Below, in pieces: positions 28,620 through 37,467 of a stretch of 64,000 bases of DNA; within the stretch, counting starts at the first letter, position 1, and each line of letters starts with the position of its first letter. Under the pieces are notes generated by a model. It did no database searches and was not told where the DNA came from. It saw only the letters and a list, made by a program, of their open reading frames with translations. The position numbers and the translations under genes are program-made. Source of the DNA: Schaalia vaccimaxillae DSM 15804 (GTDB lineage Bacteria > Actinomycetota > Actinomycetes > Actinomycetales > Actinomycetaceae); assembly GCF_000420425.1 (NCBI RefSeq), contig NZ_ATUX01000007.1:1-64000 (forward strand), given 5' to 3'.

Positions 28620-29332
28620 GAGCCCTCCTCGACGCTCACCAACACCTGGCCTGGGTGAATGAGGTCTGGATTGTCACCTATGGTTGCCAAATTGGCCTGG
28701 TATAGCTGAGGCCAATACTGATTGATGTCTTCAGGGCTGACATCGGGGCCAAGAATCTGCGCAGAGATAGACCACAGTGAGTCGCCTTCTTGAACCACTA
28801 TGTTGGAACTCTGCGGTGCCAAGTCGCTGTTGGGTGTGGTCGGCTGAGGGCTGGGCACATTTTTCGGCGCAACCTGCGTGGCTCCCCAGGCCCAGTCGTC
28901 CCCAGCTGAAGAGGAGTTTTGGGGTTGTACTTCCGGGGTGGTGGGCGCGGCGAAAGCCGTGGAAGACAAGCCCCCAGCAGCGACGCTGACACCTAAGATG
29001 GCCCCCGCGCCTGATCGCAAAACAATCTGCCGTGCTCGTTGAGTACCCGAGGACAACACCATTTGCTGCATGAATGTGCGGATCTGGCGTGGAATCAATG
29101 CCAGGCCAGAAAGTCGGGCCAGAGTCGACCAGTAAAGATTCCATGCCAAAGCGGCGAGGGCAAATGCGCAGATTGCGCAGGTGATGAGGACTTCAGGATG
29201 ATGAACATTGGCTCGCTCCCTCAAAGTGTAGAGAGCGAGACATAGTAAAGCGCCTGCAGGAACACCAATGGTCCACAGGGCAAGTTCGGTCAAGGGACCC
29301 CGATGATCCAGCTGGATGGGAGCATCATTCAT
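28616..29332 (-). CDS. LysM domain membrane protein
   Basis: 238 residues. Two hydrophobic spans lie near 12-30 (LALWTIGVPAGALLCLALYTL) and 40-60, a third hydrophobic segment near 100-115 (GAGAILGVSVAAGGL), then a Pro/Ser/Thr-rich linker and a C-terminal LysM domain (VVQEGDSLWSISAQILGPDVSPEDINQYWPQLYQAN) that binds peptidoglycan. ATG 29332 is preferred over a TTG at 29344. The gene overlaps the Rv3235-like gene, indicating one transcript. Divergent from the gene at 29447. Confidence 0.85.
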   Translation of the reverse strand: MNDAPIQLDHRGPLTELALWTIGVPAGALLCLALYTLRERANVHHPEVLITCAICAFALAALAWNLYWSTLARLSGLALIPRQIRTFMQQMVLSSGTQRARQIVLRSGAGAILGVSVAAGGLSSTAFAAPTTPEVQPQNSSSAGDDWAWGATQVAPKNVPSPQPTTPNSDLAPQSSNIVVQEGDSLWSISAQILGPDVSPEDINQYWPQLYQANLATIGDNPDLIHPGQVLVSVEEGS

Positions 29333-29446
29333 GTCACTATCCAATCAACTCTGATCATATCAGTTCGTACTGGATTAAGTCTGATTGATTATTTTCTATC
29401 GTGTCAAGTGGATGCAGTTCGTGTGAGTTTGTGAGAAGGTGGGCGA

Positions 29447-30007
29447 GTGGATATGGAAGTGTTCCTTCGAGATCTTGAATCGCGATTCGACGAAGAGCGA
29501 CGCCAAGAAATGGACGCCCTCGTCAATGATTTAACCGACGCGGAACGTGCTGGAGTCACCCTTGCAGCGCGCATTAGTGCAGCTCATGGCACCGCAATCA
29601 GCGCAGTATTACGCGGGGGACGCGTACTGAGTGGGACGGTTGTTGATTCAGCCTCCACGTGGATGCTGCTGCGGGATGCGCGAAACGAATCGCTCGTTCC
29701 GCTGTCTGCCCTCGTGGCAGTATGGCCGCTTGGAATTGGAGTGGGGGACGCGGAGGCGCTTGGGCGCAGAATTGGCATTGGGCACGTCTTGCGTGAATTG
29801 TCGGAGCAAGGGGTTGAACTCGTCATTGATCACGATGCTGGACGCCACCAGGGAAAAATAGCCGGTGTTTACGCCGATCACATCGACCTTGCTGCAAACT
29901 CAGACGTGCACCGAGTCGACAGTAGGGACCGTATCGAACATACCGTCATTAGCTTGCTGATCAGTGGCTTACGGGCAGTTAACCTTCTAGAGCATCGCTG
30001 GCTGTGA
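29447..30007 (+). CDS. Conserved actinobacterial protein of unknown function
   Basis: 186 residues, not assigned to a named family. An N-terminal acidic helix (EVFLRDLESRFDEERRQEMDALVNDL) precedes a region (AISAVLRGGRVLSGTVVDSASTWMLLRDARNESLVPLSALVAVW) whose pattern resembles a small beta-barrel such as an Sm-like fold; that reading is tentative. A second copy-like part (GVELVIDHDAGRHQGKIAGVYADHIDLA) resembles the first, so an internal duplication is possible. GTG 29447 or ATG 29453 may start it; GAGAAGGTGG is upstream. Divergent from the LysM gene. Confidence 0.7.
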   Translation: MDMEVFLRDLESRFDEERRQEMDALVNDLTDAERAGVTLAARISAAHGTAISAVLRGGRVLSGTVVDSASTWMLLRDARNESLVPLSALVAVWPLGIGVGDAEALGRRIGIGHVLRELSEQGVELVIDHDAGRHQGKIAGVYADHIDLAANSDVHRVDSRDRIEHTVISLLISGLRAVNLLEHRWL

Positions 30008-30130
30008 CAAGCAGGGATCTATCGATTAGTGGCTAGATATCACTGAAAGATCGGGCGCAGATCAGAAAGTCAGTCGCCGCTCATAGGCTTGGCGCAGACC
30101 AGAGGGCAGAGGCTTCGAAAAAGCTCAGCC

Positions 30131-30352
30131 TCACTCAGAGGTCAGCTGCGAGGCCCTTTCACGAACTGCACGGTATTGATCTTGAATGTATTGTTCCAAG
30201 ACTGACTCTTCGACCCGCCACACCTTCTTGCCGCCAACCTGGATCGCAGGCAACTCTCCAGAGTTGACCAAAGAACGAGTAGCGGACATCGTCAGATTCA
30301 GCGTCTCAGCAACATCTGCAAGTGTGAGGAAACGTGGAGTCATAACCCCCAT
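30131..30352 (-). CDS. Small helix-turn-helix protein (BldC/excisionase type)
   Basis: 73 residues. MTPRFLTLADVAETLNLTMSATRSLVNSGELPAIQVGGKKVWRV is a MerR-like/excisionase winged HTH, the family that includes BldC, a developmental regulator in Streptomyces. Start may be ATG 30352 or ATG 30343. Targets unknown. Located between the unknown protein and the SAF gene; the region 30008-30130 holds no other feature. Confidence 0.85.
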   Translation of the reverse strand: MGVMTPRFLTLADVAETLNLTMSATRSLVNSGELPAIQVGGKKVWRVEESVLEQYIQDQYRAVRERASQLTSE

Positions 30353-30497
30353 TGTGCCACTTAATTCCGGTTAGCCCCAGAGGATCCACTTGCCTGTGGA
30401 TAATCCCATTTCGTGCATTTGATGAGGTTCAATATGGGTCCGTAATGGATTGTGCGAGTCAATAAATTGTGGATAACTTTTCAACGGGGAAAATCCC

Positions 30498-31136
30498 ATG
30501 CATGATGAGCGTGTGAACGGCATGCGAAGCTCAGTAAAAATACCAGCGAAAAAACCTCTATGGCGTGATCCGCGCCTACTGGGAGGGCTCATACTTATTG
30601 CCCTTTCAATCGCTGCCTGCACCTGGCTCGTTGCCGACGCGCGCTCGGGCGACCTCGTCTACAAGACCACACGGCCCGTTGCCCAGGGGGAACGACTTGA
30701 CTCCACCAACACTCAAATCGTGGAAGCCCGGCCGGGTACCAACGCCTACCTGCTCGACGGACAACTCCCATCCGAGGCGGTCGCCGCACGGTCAATCGGC
30801 GCCGACGAGTTGATCGCGTCCTCAGCCGTCGCCACCGAAAACGACCTCACACGCAGGCGCCTCGTGGTCACCGTCGCTGATGGCCTGCCCGAATCAGTTC
30901 AAACAGGCGATCTTCTGGAACTATGGGCCCTGCCAGGCGCATACGCCACATCCGAGAAGGACGCCCAATCTTCGCTGATCGCTGCAAACGTCATTCTCGT
31001 CAGCGTCGAAGAAACAGGGTCAGTTGTCCGAGGTGGCACCCGAATCGAAGTGCTCATTCCGCAAGACACCATTGCCGCTGTTCTGGATGCGACCTCGGGA
31101 CCAGGCGCCCTCGCTGCCGTGCCGATAGGGGGATGA
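30498..31136 (+). CDS. SAF domain-containing membrane protein
   Basis: 212 residues. A membrane span near 27-48 (LGGLILIALSIAACTWLVADA) precedes a SAF domain (~55-115: YKTTRPVAQGERLDSTNTQIVEAR, ARSIGADELIASSAVA), as in CpaB/RcpC pilus assembly proteins. ATG 30498 has GGGGA upstream. The next gene starts 4 nt after its stop and encodes a CpaE-like protein, but no secretion ATPase, prepilin or tadB/C gene follows. Confidence 0.85.
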   Translation: MHDERVNGMRSSVKIPAKKPLWRDPRLLGGLILIALSIAACTWLVADARSGDLVYKTTRPVAQGERLDSTNTQIVEARPGTNAYLLDGQLPSEAVAARSIGADELIASSAVATENDLTRRRLVVTVADGLPESVQTGDLLELWALPGAYATSEKDAQSSLIAANVILVSVEETGSVVRGGTRIEVLIPQDTIAAVLDATSGPGALAAVPIGG

Positions 31137-31140
31137 GCCC

Positions 31141-32436
31141 GTGATCCACAATGTCGTCATCCTGGTGCACCCAGACGAAGAGGGGAACCTCGTCCAGGCG
31201 CTGGCTCAAACCGAGGGACTATCCGTCGTCAGGCGATGCGCAGACCTCGCCGAAGTGCGTGCCGCAGCCAGATCGCACGTCGCGGACTTGGCCGTCCTCG
31301 ATGCCACCGATCCCGATTTAGACGCCAGAGTCATCGAAGACCTACACCGCGCACGCATGCATGTTGTCCTGGTGGCCCCGCTCAATCAACTGCCCTTGCT
31401 GCAACACCTCGAAGCTGACGGTTATGCCGCCGTGGGAGCAGCCGACCAGGTTGTTGAATCTCTTCTGGCAATCATCCGCTCTCAACCCTCACTGCCGCAG
31501 GAAGGTCCGGACGCCTTCGGAGCAGAAATCTCCTACCCGGCCGCTGCTGATTTTCTACCAGCCGCAGCCGCGACGCCGGCAGGACCTCCACCCATGCCTC
31601 ACGCGGGCACAATCATTGCGGTATGGGGAACCTCCGGTGCTCCCGGGCGGTCGAGCCTGGCCATCGGACTCGCCCACGCGTTATCCCGTTACGGCAAAAG
31701 CATCCTCGTCGATGCTGACACGGCAAATCCTTCTATTGCGCACATGCTTGGGCTTCCCGTCGACGGTTCATCACTATCCGCCCTTGTGCGCCAGGCATCC
31801 CGTGCCAACATTGTCCCCGCCGACATTGATGCCGCTGCCGCTAACCTCTCACCGGAACTATCAATCATCACAGGTCTAGTCACCGCGCACCGCTGGCGAG
31901 AAGTAGGCCCTCATTCCCTTGTCGACATTCTGCGAGCCAGCGCCCAGATGGCTGACTGGGTGGTCGTCGATCTGGCGAGTGTCACCCTGGATGCGGTTCC
32001 GGACGACATTCGACACCAAGGCAGTCGCGACGACATGACAGCAGCTGTCCTTAAAACGGCGGACCGTGTGCTGTGTGTTGTACGAGGCGACGTCGTCGGA
32101 ATCAATCGGCTCAGTCATGTTCAAGCATGGTGGGATGAGCTTGGCACCGGGAAAGAGCTCCAAATTATTGTCAATCGACTCAGCCAGGCAGGCGCTGGAT
32201 CCAGGCCGATCAACGCCATTCAGGCAGCCTTGGCTCCCATACTTGCTGGCCAGACCATTCATGTTGTTCCCGAAGATGAAGCTTTTACGCGCTCGCTGCT
32301 CAAAGCTCAGCCGATCACCGTCGCTGAAGCCACGTCAGCGGGAGCTCGGGCCCTCGTGTCAATCACTGAGTCGCTTTGCGGGCGGCAACGAGCCGGAAAA
32401 AGGAGCCGCCGGCAACCTTCGCGTGTGACACACTGA
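31141..32436 (+). CDS. CpaE-like P-loop protein
   Basis: 431 residues. N-terminal receiver-like region (~1-110), then a MinD/ParA-type P-loop domain (~155-400): GTSGAPGRSSLAIGLA in place of the standard KGGVGKT Walker A, LVDADTANPSIAHMLG, DWVVVDL. The absence of the conserved Lys in the P-loop is characteristic of some actinobacterial CpaE-like proteins but would change nucleotide handling. Overlapping context with the SAF gene suggests Tad-like pilus assembly or a related surface process. RBS GGGGGATGAG precedes GTG 31141. Confidence 0.83.
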   Translation: MIHNVVILVHPDEEGNLVQALAQTEGLSVVRRCADLAEVRAAARSHVADLAVLDATDPDLDARVIEDLHRARMHVVLVAPLNQLPLLQHLEADGYAAVGAADQVVESLLAIIRSQPSLPQEGPDAFGAEISYPAAADFLPAAAATPAGPPPMPHAGTIIAVWGTSGAPGRSSLAIGLAHALSRYGKSILVDADTANPSIAHMLGLPVDGSSLSALVRQASRANIVPADIDAAAANLSPELSIITGLVTAHRWREVGPHSLVDILRASAQMADWVVVDLASVTLDAVPDDIRHQGSRDDMTAAVLKTADRVLCVVRGDVVGINRLSHVQAWWDELGTGKELQIIVNRLSQAGAGSRPINAIQAALAPILAGQTIHVVPEDEAFTRSLLKAQPITVAEATSAGARALVSITESLCGRQRAGKRSRRQPSRVTH

Positions 32437-32440
32437 GTCT

Positions 32441-32911
32441 ATGCGTGTTTTCTTCCCAGCTCTTGGATCTGAATTGAGCGCCGCCGTGCTGCCCCAACGA
32501 CACGGGTGGGCGGCATTTGCTCCCCAGGGGGCAAGCAACGACGATATCGAAGAGCTTGAAAATGATGCTCAGACAGAAGCGGCTTTGGCATCGCTGTCTC
32601 TTCTTCAAGATTTCCCCGATGATGCTCCATCACGAGTCGTATTGGCCATTGAGATTCCCGAAGCTCCCCTTGCTTCAGACATCGTCGACGGTGTGGGCGA
32701 AGTGCGTCTGGGCGGATGCGACTGGAAGCAGGTCAAAGCGATCCTGATTGACGGCTCGGACGCATGCGAAGCAGTGCGTAGCGTTGTCGCCGCGCAAGAC
32801 CAAGACAGTGCCGACCAAGCGGTGGCTGACCTGTGGGAATATGCGCTTGAGTGGTACGACATTCAAGAACGGGAAGTGGTCGCGAGGATGCTCGCCTCCA
32901 ATGACGGTTGA
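32441..32911 (+). CDS. DUF6912 family protein
   Basis: 156 residues starting MRVFFPALGSELSAAVLPQRHGWAAFAP, which matches the actinobacterial DUF6912 family in its N-terminal MRV(Y/F)xPA motif. The end EWYDIQEREVVARML is also characteristic. No known activity. Starts 4 nt after the CpaE-like stop. Confidence 0.75.
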   Translation: MRVFFPALGSELSAAVLPQRHGWAAFAPQGASNDDIEELENDAQTEAALASLSLLQDFPDDAPSRVVLAIEIPEAPLASDIVDGVGEVRLGGCDWKQVKAILIDGSDACEAVRSVVAAQDQDSADQAVADLWEYALEWYDIQEREVVARMLASNDG

Positions 32912-32964
32912 GCCCCAGATTGAGGGGCGGATTGAACGGAAAAACGGAGGCTAGGTTTTAACTT

Positions 32965-33073
32965 GTGTGGCCCTCGCGGGGTTTTGTGCGTCCTTCGGGA
33001 GACTTTTGGGCGTCCCTCGCGGGGGTTATGGGCGTCCCTCGCGGGGGTTATGGGCGTCCCTCGCGGGGAGGGG
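32965..33073 (+). repeat. Five-copy tandem array with ~22-nt period
   Basis: Units at 32965-32985 (21 nt), 32986-33007, 33008-33029, 33030-33051 and 33052-33073; units 3 and 4 are identical, 1, 2 and 5 diverged. Each unit has a core CCCTCGCGGGG (CCTTCGGGAGA in unit 2) that can form a small hairpin. The array sits between the convergent DUF6912 and sbcC genes and may help termination. Confidence 0.9.
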
Positions 33074-33078
33074 AGCGG

Positions 33079-36000
33079 CTAAACCGAGCGAATACTTAAA
33101 GTCGATCCGGCATGTGGCCGAGGCCTGACATTGATCTGGTCGCCGATTTGGTGGGCCATCTCTTCAACGTGGCTAATCACGCCCACCGTCCTGCCGCTAT
33201 CTCGAAGGTTGTGCAACTGCTGCATGACCAACTCGAGAGTATGCGCATCCAGGGACCCGAAACCCTCGTCGATGAACATCGTTCGCAACTCGACCCCGCC
33301 TGCTTCGTCTGTGACAACATCAGCCAGCCCCAGCGCCAAACACAAAGATGTGTAGAAAGTTTCTCCACCCGATAGCGTGCGCGTCGAACGCAACTGATCG
33401 CTGTCGTGGTCCAGGACTGCTAAGCCCAAGCCAGAACGGCGTGACTGTGTTCCATCGTCAGCGACTGCGCGCAACTCATAGCGCCCCGACGAAATCGCCA
33501 AGAGCCGTGGGTTGGCTCGCTCCAAGACTTCATCCAGACGCGACACCAGCACCCACGCACTCAGAGGAATCTGAACCAGATTGTCCGGTGTGCGCGCTCC
33601 GGCAAGATCAGCCAATCTGCGCACAGGACCCGCTTCTTGCCGCACTCTCCTAAGCTCGTCAAGGGCTCGAAGAAATGTCTCGTGATAAGAGCTGAGTGCA
33701 GCCAGCGCCTGCTCCAAAGCCCCTACTCGGTGAAGAGCCTGGTCATGGGCGTCAGTTGCGGCCTCCACGCCACCTTGCAAAGCTTCAAGATCTGGCACAG
33801 AGGCCCCATCGACTCGGGTCAATCGCTCGGACACTAAAGCCTGTTCCAACGAGCGACGCTCATGCTCATAGTCGCTAATCTCTTGACGCATGTGCGCCAC
33901 CTGATCCTGAGGTACGAGGGCCTTCTCAACGTCACGGGCCCCAGAATCTCCACTGTCAAAAGTAGACTCCGCAAGCGCCTGGTCTCGGCTGTCGCGAGCT
34001 GACTGCGCGGCCTGTGAAGCTCCCTTCCAACGAGTCACCGCCGAAATAAGCGCCGTCAAGCGTTCAAGCCTATTTGCGTAAAGCTCATCGACCTGGGCTA
34101 AAGACTCGTGCGTTCCGCGAGCTTGAACACACGACTCCTCATCCTTTTCGATGCTACTCAGATCCTTGTCGTATGCCGCTTGCAAGGCTGCAAGCTTTTG
34201 CTCATCTTCTCCAACGGCTTGGCGATCATGAGACAACCGAGCTGTCTCTTGCTCAATCGCCTCCGACAAAGGTGGAATCTGCGCAGCCACTTCCTCAAGG
34301 GCTTCCACTGTGCGTGACAGTTCTGCTTTTTCAATGAGAAGGGAGGCAGTATCGGCCTTGGCAACTTCATTAAGCGAGGCAATATCACGCACTCTTTGCC
34401 GATGAGTCGCCTCCGCTTGGATGAGCTGATTCTCAGCCTGATCCCGCGCCTCGTCTCTGGCTTTCACTTCCTCACGAGAAATGGAATCCCCATCGGCTTG
34501 AGCGGGAAGAGGATGTTCAAACGAACCGCACACTGGGCAGGGATGATCATCTTGGAGCTCAGCCGACAAGAAAGCTGCCGTAGACCGTAGCCACAGATCG
34601 TGTGCATCCTGGGCTGCTGCATTCATTACCCGGGCGTGAATCTTCGCTTCTCGGATTTCCTGCGCTGATGCTTCCAGCCCCGCACGCAGCATGTCGGCGC
34701 GCTCACTGGCGTCGATTCTGAGGTTGAGATTGTCCAGTTGCTGGCGTATCGCGGGTAGCTCTGCGACGTCGGTGCGCATAGCGGCAAGACCCCGCTCGCC
34801 TGCTTGAACCTGCTCGTTGAGCGTCTGGATACTTTCGGTCGAGGCCGCGATACGGCTCGTCAGGGAGTCAATTTCGACGCGCGCCGCATCGAGGTCTCTG
34901 CGCCGCTGGGCTAGTCCTGCTTCCAGGGCGACAAGGTCTTCGAGTCGGGCCCGAGCGGCCTCGACACCACTGCGTTGGTTCTCGGCTCGACCAGATAAGG
35001 CCTCGCCCTCGTCCACGGATTGAGGGACACTGACACCGCCGTCCCACAAACCCGCCTCGTCTGCAGTGCTCTGACATGCTTGCGCGACACTGGCTTGAGC
35101 TGACTCAAGAGCCTCCTGCGCTTGTTGGTCGTGACGAATGAAAGCGTGGAGTTCCCTGGCTTCTTGAGCTAAAACTACACGCGCCGAAAGATCTGAGAAC
35201 TCTTCGCGACGCTCGTTCAACTCCTCAAGCCGCTTAACCGCCTGGGCGCGTTCTTCAATATCTGCTGCTGTCTGAACTGCGAGGGCGTGCGCGCTTTGCG
35301 CTGCGGCGAGAGTGTTGCGAAGCGCATCTAATTCGTCGGTTGCTAAGCCGTGCGCAGATGCTACTGCGTCAACGCGCTCCCGGGCGGACCCTAACGCGTC
35401 AGATGGATTCTCATCGGTAGGGTCGAAAGCTGCTGGCGCTTCGCCGAGATCGAACTTGGCTGTCGCCCCATCATTATCGGCAGACTCGTTGGGCTGGTCG
35501 CTCAACTGTGGCACGGGAGAATCCATGAGCTGGTCGAATGCAGCCCTTGCTGATTCAGCTGCCCGGTCGATCACTTGGCGTGAGCGGCCAGCCTGGGTGA
35601 GTAGAGCTTCTTGGAATCGCACAAAATCGTGGGTTTCGAAAATGTCGCGAAGAATCTTCTCACGCTGATCCGAAGTGGCTGTGAGGAACTGGGAGAACTT
35701 GCCCTGCGGCAAGACAATCGTCTGCAGGAACTGTTCCTTATCTAATCCCACGAGGTTCTGGATTTCTGGACCCACCTTAGATGGACCTGAAGCCAAGGCA
35801 TGGGTTGTTGTGAAGCCTACTGGCGACGCAGGATCTTCGGCCACCTTGACCAAGGTGGCCTGCGAATTACGAACGGTCTTGCGGCCCTGAGGCTGAAAAG
35901 ACGGGGTGCGAGTCACGCAGTAAATTCCCGACCCAACCTCGAATACCAGGTCAACTTCGCTGGGAGCCTGATCGTCAATGAGATTAGAGCGCAAGCGGTC

Positions 36001-36192
36001 TTTTGACGCATCCTTTTGGCGGGCAACATCGCCGTAAAGAGCAAAGGTCAAAGCGTCGATAATGGTGGACTTTCCAGCCCCCGTAGGGCCTTCCAGCAAG
36101 AACAGCCCAGCGGCTTCAAAGCGAGAAAAGTCAATGATCTCGGTACCTGCAAAAGGCCCGATACCAGTCAGGGACAAGCGCAGCAGCCTCAT
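33079..36192 (-). CDS. sbcC: DNA repair exonuclease subunit SbcC
   Basis: 1037 residues from ATG 36192, which overlaps the sbcD stop by four bases and has GGAGG upstream. Walker A GPTGAGKSTIIDAL (~35), a long coiled coil (~200-900), the zinc hook CPVC (~545), ABC signature TLSGGETFYTSL and Walker B TMFIDEGFGSLD. With SbcD it forms an Mre11/Rad50-type nuclease that opens DNA hairpins and processes breaks. Confidence 0.95.
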   Translation of the reverse strand: MRLLRLSLTGIGPFAGTEIIDFSRFEAAGLFLLEGPTGAGKSTIIDALTFALYGDVARQKDASKDRLRSNLIDDQAPSEVDLVFEVGSGIYCVTRTPSFQPQGRKTVRNSQATLVKVAEDPASPVGFTTTHALASGPSKVGPEIQNLVGLDKEQFLQTIVLPQGKFSQFLTATSDQREKILRDIFETHDFVRFQEALLTQAGRSRQVIDRAAESARAAFDQLMDSPVPQLSDQPNESADNDGATAKFDLGEAPAAFDPTDENPSDALGSARERVDAVASAHGLATDELDALRNTLAAAQSAHALAVQTAADIEERAQAVKRLEELNERREEFSDLSARVVLAQEARELHAFIRHDQQAQEALESAQASVAQACQSTADEAGLWDGGVSVPQSVDEGEALSGRAENQRSGVEAARARLEDLVALEAGLAQRRRDLDAARVEIDSLTSRIAASTESIQTLNEQVQAGERGLAAMRTDVAELPAIRQQLDNLNLRIDASERADMLRAGLEASAQEIREAKIHARVMNAAAQDAHDLWLRSTAAFLSAELQDDHPCPVCGSFEHPLPAQADGDSISREEVKARDEARDQAENQLIQAEATHRQRVRDIASLNEVAKADTASLLIEKAELSRTVEALEEVAAQIPPLSEAIEQETARLSHDRQAVGEDEQKLAALQAAYDKDLSSIEKDEESCVQARGTHESLAQVDELYANRLERLTALISAVTRWKGASQAAQSARDSRDQALAESTFDSGDSGARDVEKALVPQDQVAHMRQEISDYEHERRSLEQALVSERLTRVDGASVPDLEALQGGVEAATDAHDQALHRVGALEQALAALSSYHETFLRALDELRRVRQEAGPVRRLADLAGARTPDNLVQIPLSAWVLVSRLDEVLERANPRLLAISSGRYELRAVADDGTQSRRSGLGLAVLDHDSDQLRSTRTLSGGETFYTSLCLALGLADVVTDEAGGVELRTMFIDEGFGSLDAHTLELVMQQLHNLRDSGRTVGVISHVEEMAHQIGDQINVRPRPHAGSTLSIRSV

Positions 36193-37406
36193 GAAGCATC
36201 CTCCGTTCGGATCGCTGTCCACACATCCGACACCACCATGCGTTCACTCTCAGTCAGGTCACGTCCACCCACCGAGGTGAAGAAGTCCGTACTGACCTCA
36301 ATGGGGTCACGCCGGACTCGTGACGTTGCCGCACTGCGATATTGGGGAACTTTGGACGAACGATGTTGGACCACCAATGCATGAGGATAGGCAGCACGTA
36401 TGCGTGACGACATCTGTTCGGGTCGTGAATCGTCGGTGATGGTGATCGAATAGAACGCATGAGATGGATGCTTGTCGGCATCCGATAAGAGCGTCTCCAT
36501 GGTTCCTTCAAGGACAATCACCGGACGCGTCACTGGAATCTCGATGACCTCATGGGAGACCAATGAGTGTTCATCAAATTCAACGAGCGTCACGGACTTG
36601 CGTGCTTCGGCCTCGGAAAAAGAGTAGGCCAGGGGAGAGCCGCTGTAGCGGATGGGCACCGACGCCCTACCAATATCTTGTGGGCGGTGTAAATGACCCG
36701 CCGCAACGTAATCTAACCCGTGGGTAAGCTGATTTTGTTCGCAGCCTAAAGAATCGAAGACCGACGCAGAGACGCTGGCCACCCCACCGACTTGGATGTC
36801 GCGTTCCGAGTCACTGACTTGGGCCCCCACAACAAAAGCGTGCGGCATGGCGATGGCCGCCCGATCATCACCCAGCCCGCGGCGCTGCTCCAGATCACGA
36901 TAGATGCGCCGGCAAGCCCCCTCCATTACCCCCTGGTGGGATCGGGGAAGAGCAGGAGGCTGATCCTGGCCGTCCTCAATTGGAAGATCGGAGAGTTGGA
37001 AGCGCACCAAGTCGGGTTCCAAATAGGGCATCGGGTAGACCAAAACCCCGTCTGAGCCACCCACCTCGATAGCTGTACCAATCGACAACGGATCGGTGAC
37101 AATATGCAAGTTGTCGCGCAGCATCGCCGACAACATGCCTAAACGGATCGGACCATCGTGATTGCCCGAGGTCGCGATCACCGTGGTGTGTGCACACAAG
37201 CCGTCAAGCACCTGGCTGAGTTGCGACACCGCCTGCAAAGGCGGTACGGAACGGTCAAAAAGATCGCCGCTGACCAGCACGGCATCCACCCCGCGATCCT
37301 TGACCAGATCCACGATCCACTCAATGAAGGCGTCAACACAGTCGCCTAGATCCGCTCCGTGCAAGGTGCGGCCCAGGTGCCAGTCGGAAGTGTGAAGGAT
37401 CAGCAT
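36189..37406 (-). CDS. sbcD: DNA repair exonuclease subunit SbcD
   Basis: 405 residues from ATG 37406 (MLILHTSDWHLGRTL). Metallophosphoesterase motifs: SDWHLG, VSGDLFDRS, SGNHDG, and AGHLHRPQ, which bind two metal ions. A capping region and C-terminal domain follow. GTG 37421 in frame would add five residues but is not the family start. The gene is upstream of sbcC, forming a coupled pair. Confidence 0.95.
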   Translation of the reverse strand: MLILHTSDWHLGRTLHGADLGDCVDAFIEWIVDLVKDRGVDAVLVSGDLFDRSVPPLQAVSQLSQVLDGLCAHTTVIATSGNHDGPIRLGMLSAMLRDNLHIVTDPLSIGTAIEVGGSDGVLVYPMPYLEPDLVRFQLSDLPIEDGQDQPPALPRSHQGVMEGACRRIYRDLEQRRGLGDDRAAIAMPHAFVVGAQVSDSERDIQVGGVASVSASVFDSLGCEQNQLTHGLDYVAAGHLHRPQDIGRASVPIRYSGSPLAYSFSEAEARKSVTLVEFDEHSLVSHEVIEIPVTRPVIVLEGTMETLLSDADKHPSHAFYSITITDDSRPEQMSSRIRAAYPHALVVQHRSSKVPQYRSAATSRVRRDPIEVSTDFFTSVGGRDLTESERMVVSDVWTAIRTEDAS

Positions 37407-37467
37407 GTCACTAGTGTGCACGTGAGCGTATGCATCTGCGGATTGGAATCGAACGACGAGGACGGTC

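Noticed and set aside
32965-33073. CRISPR array
   Set aside because: Repeats are contiguous without spacers and no cas genes are present; it is a tandem repeat.
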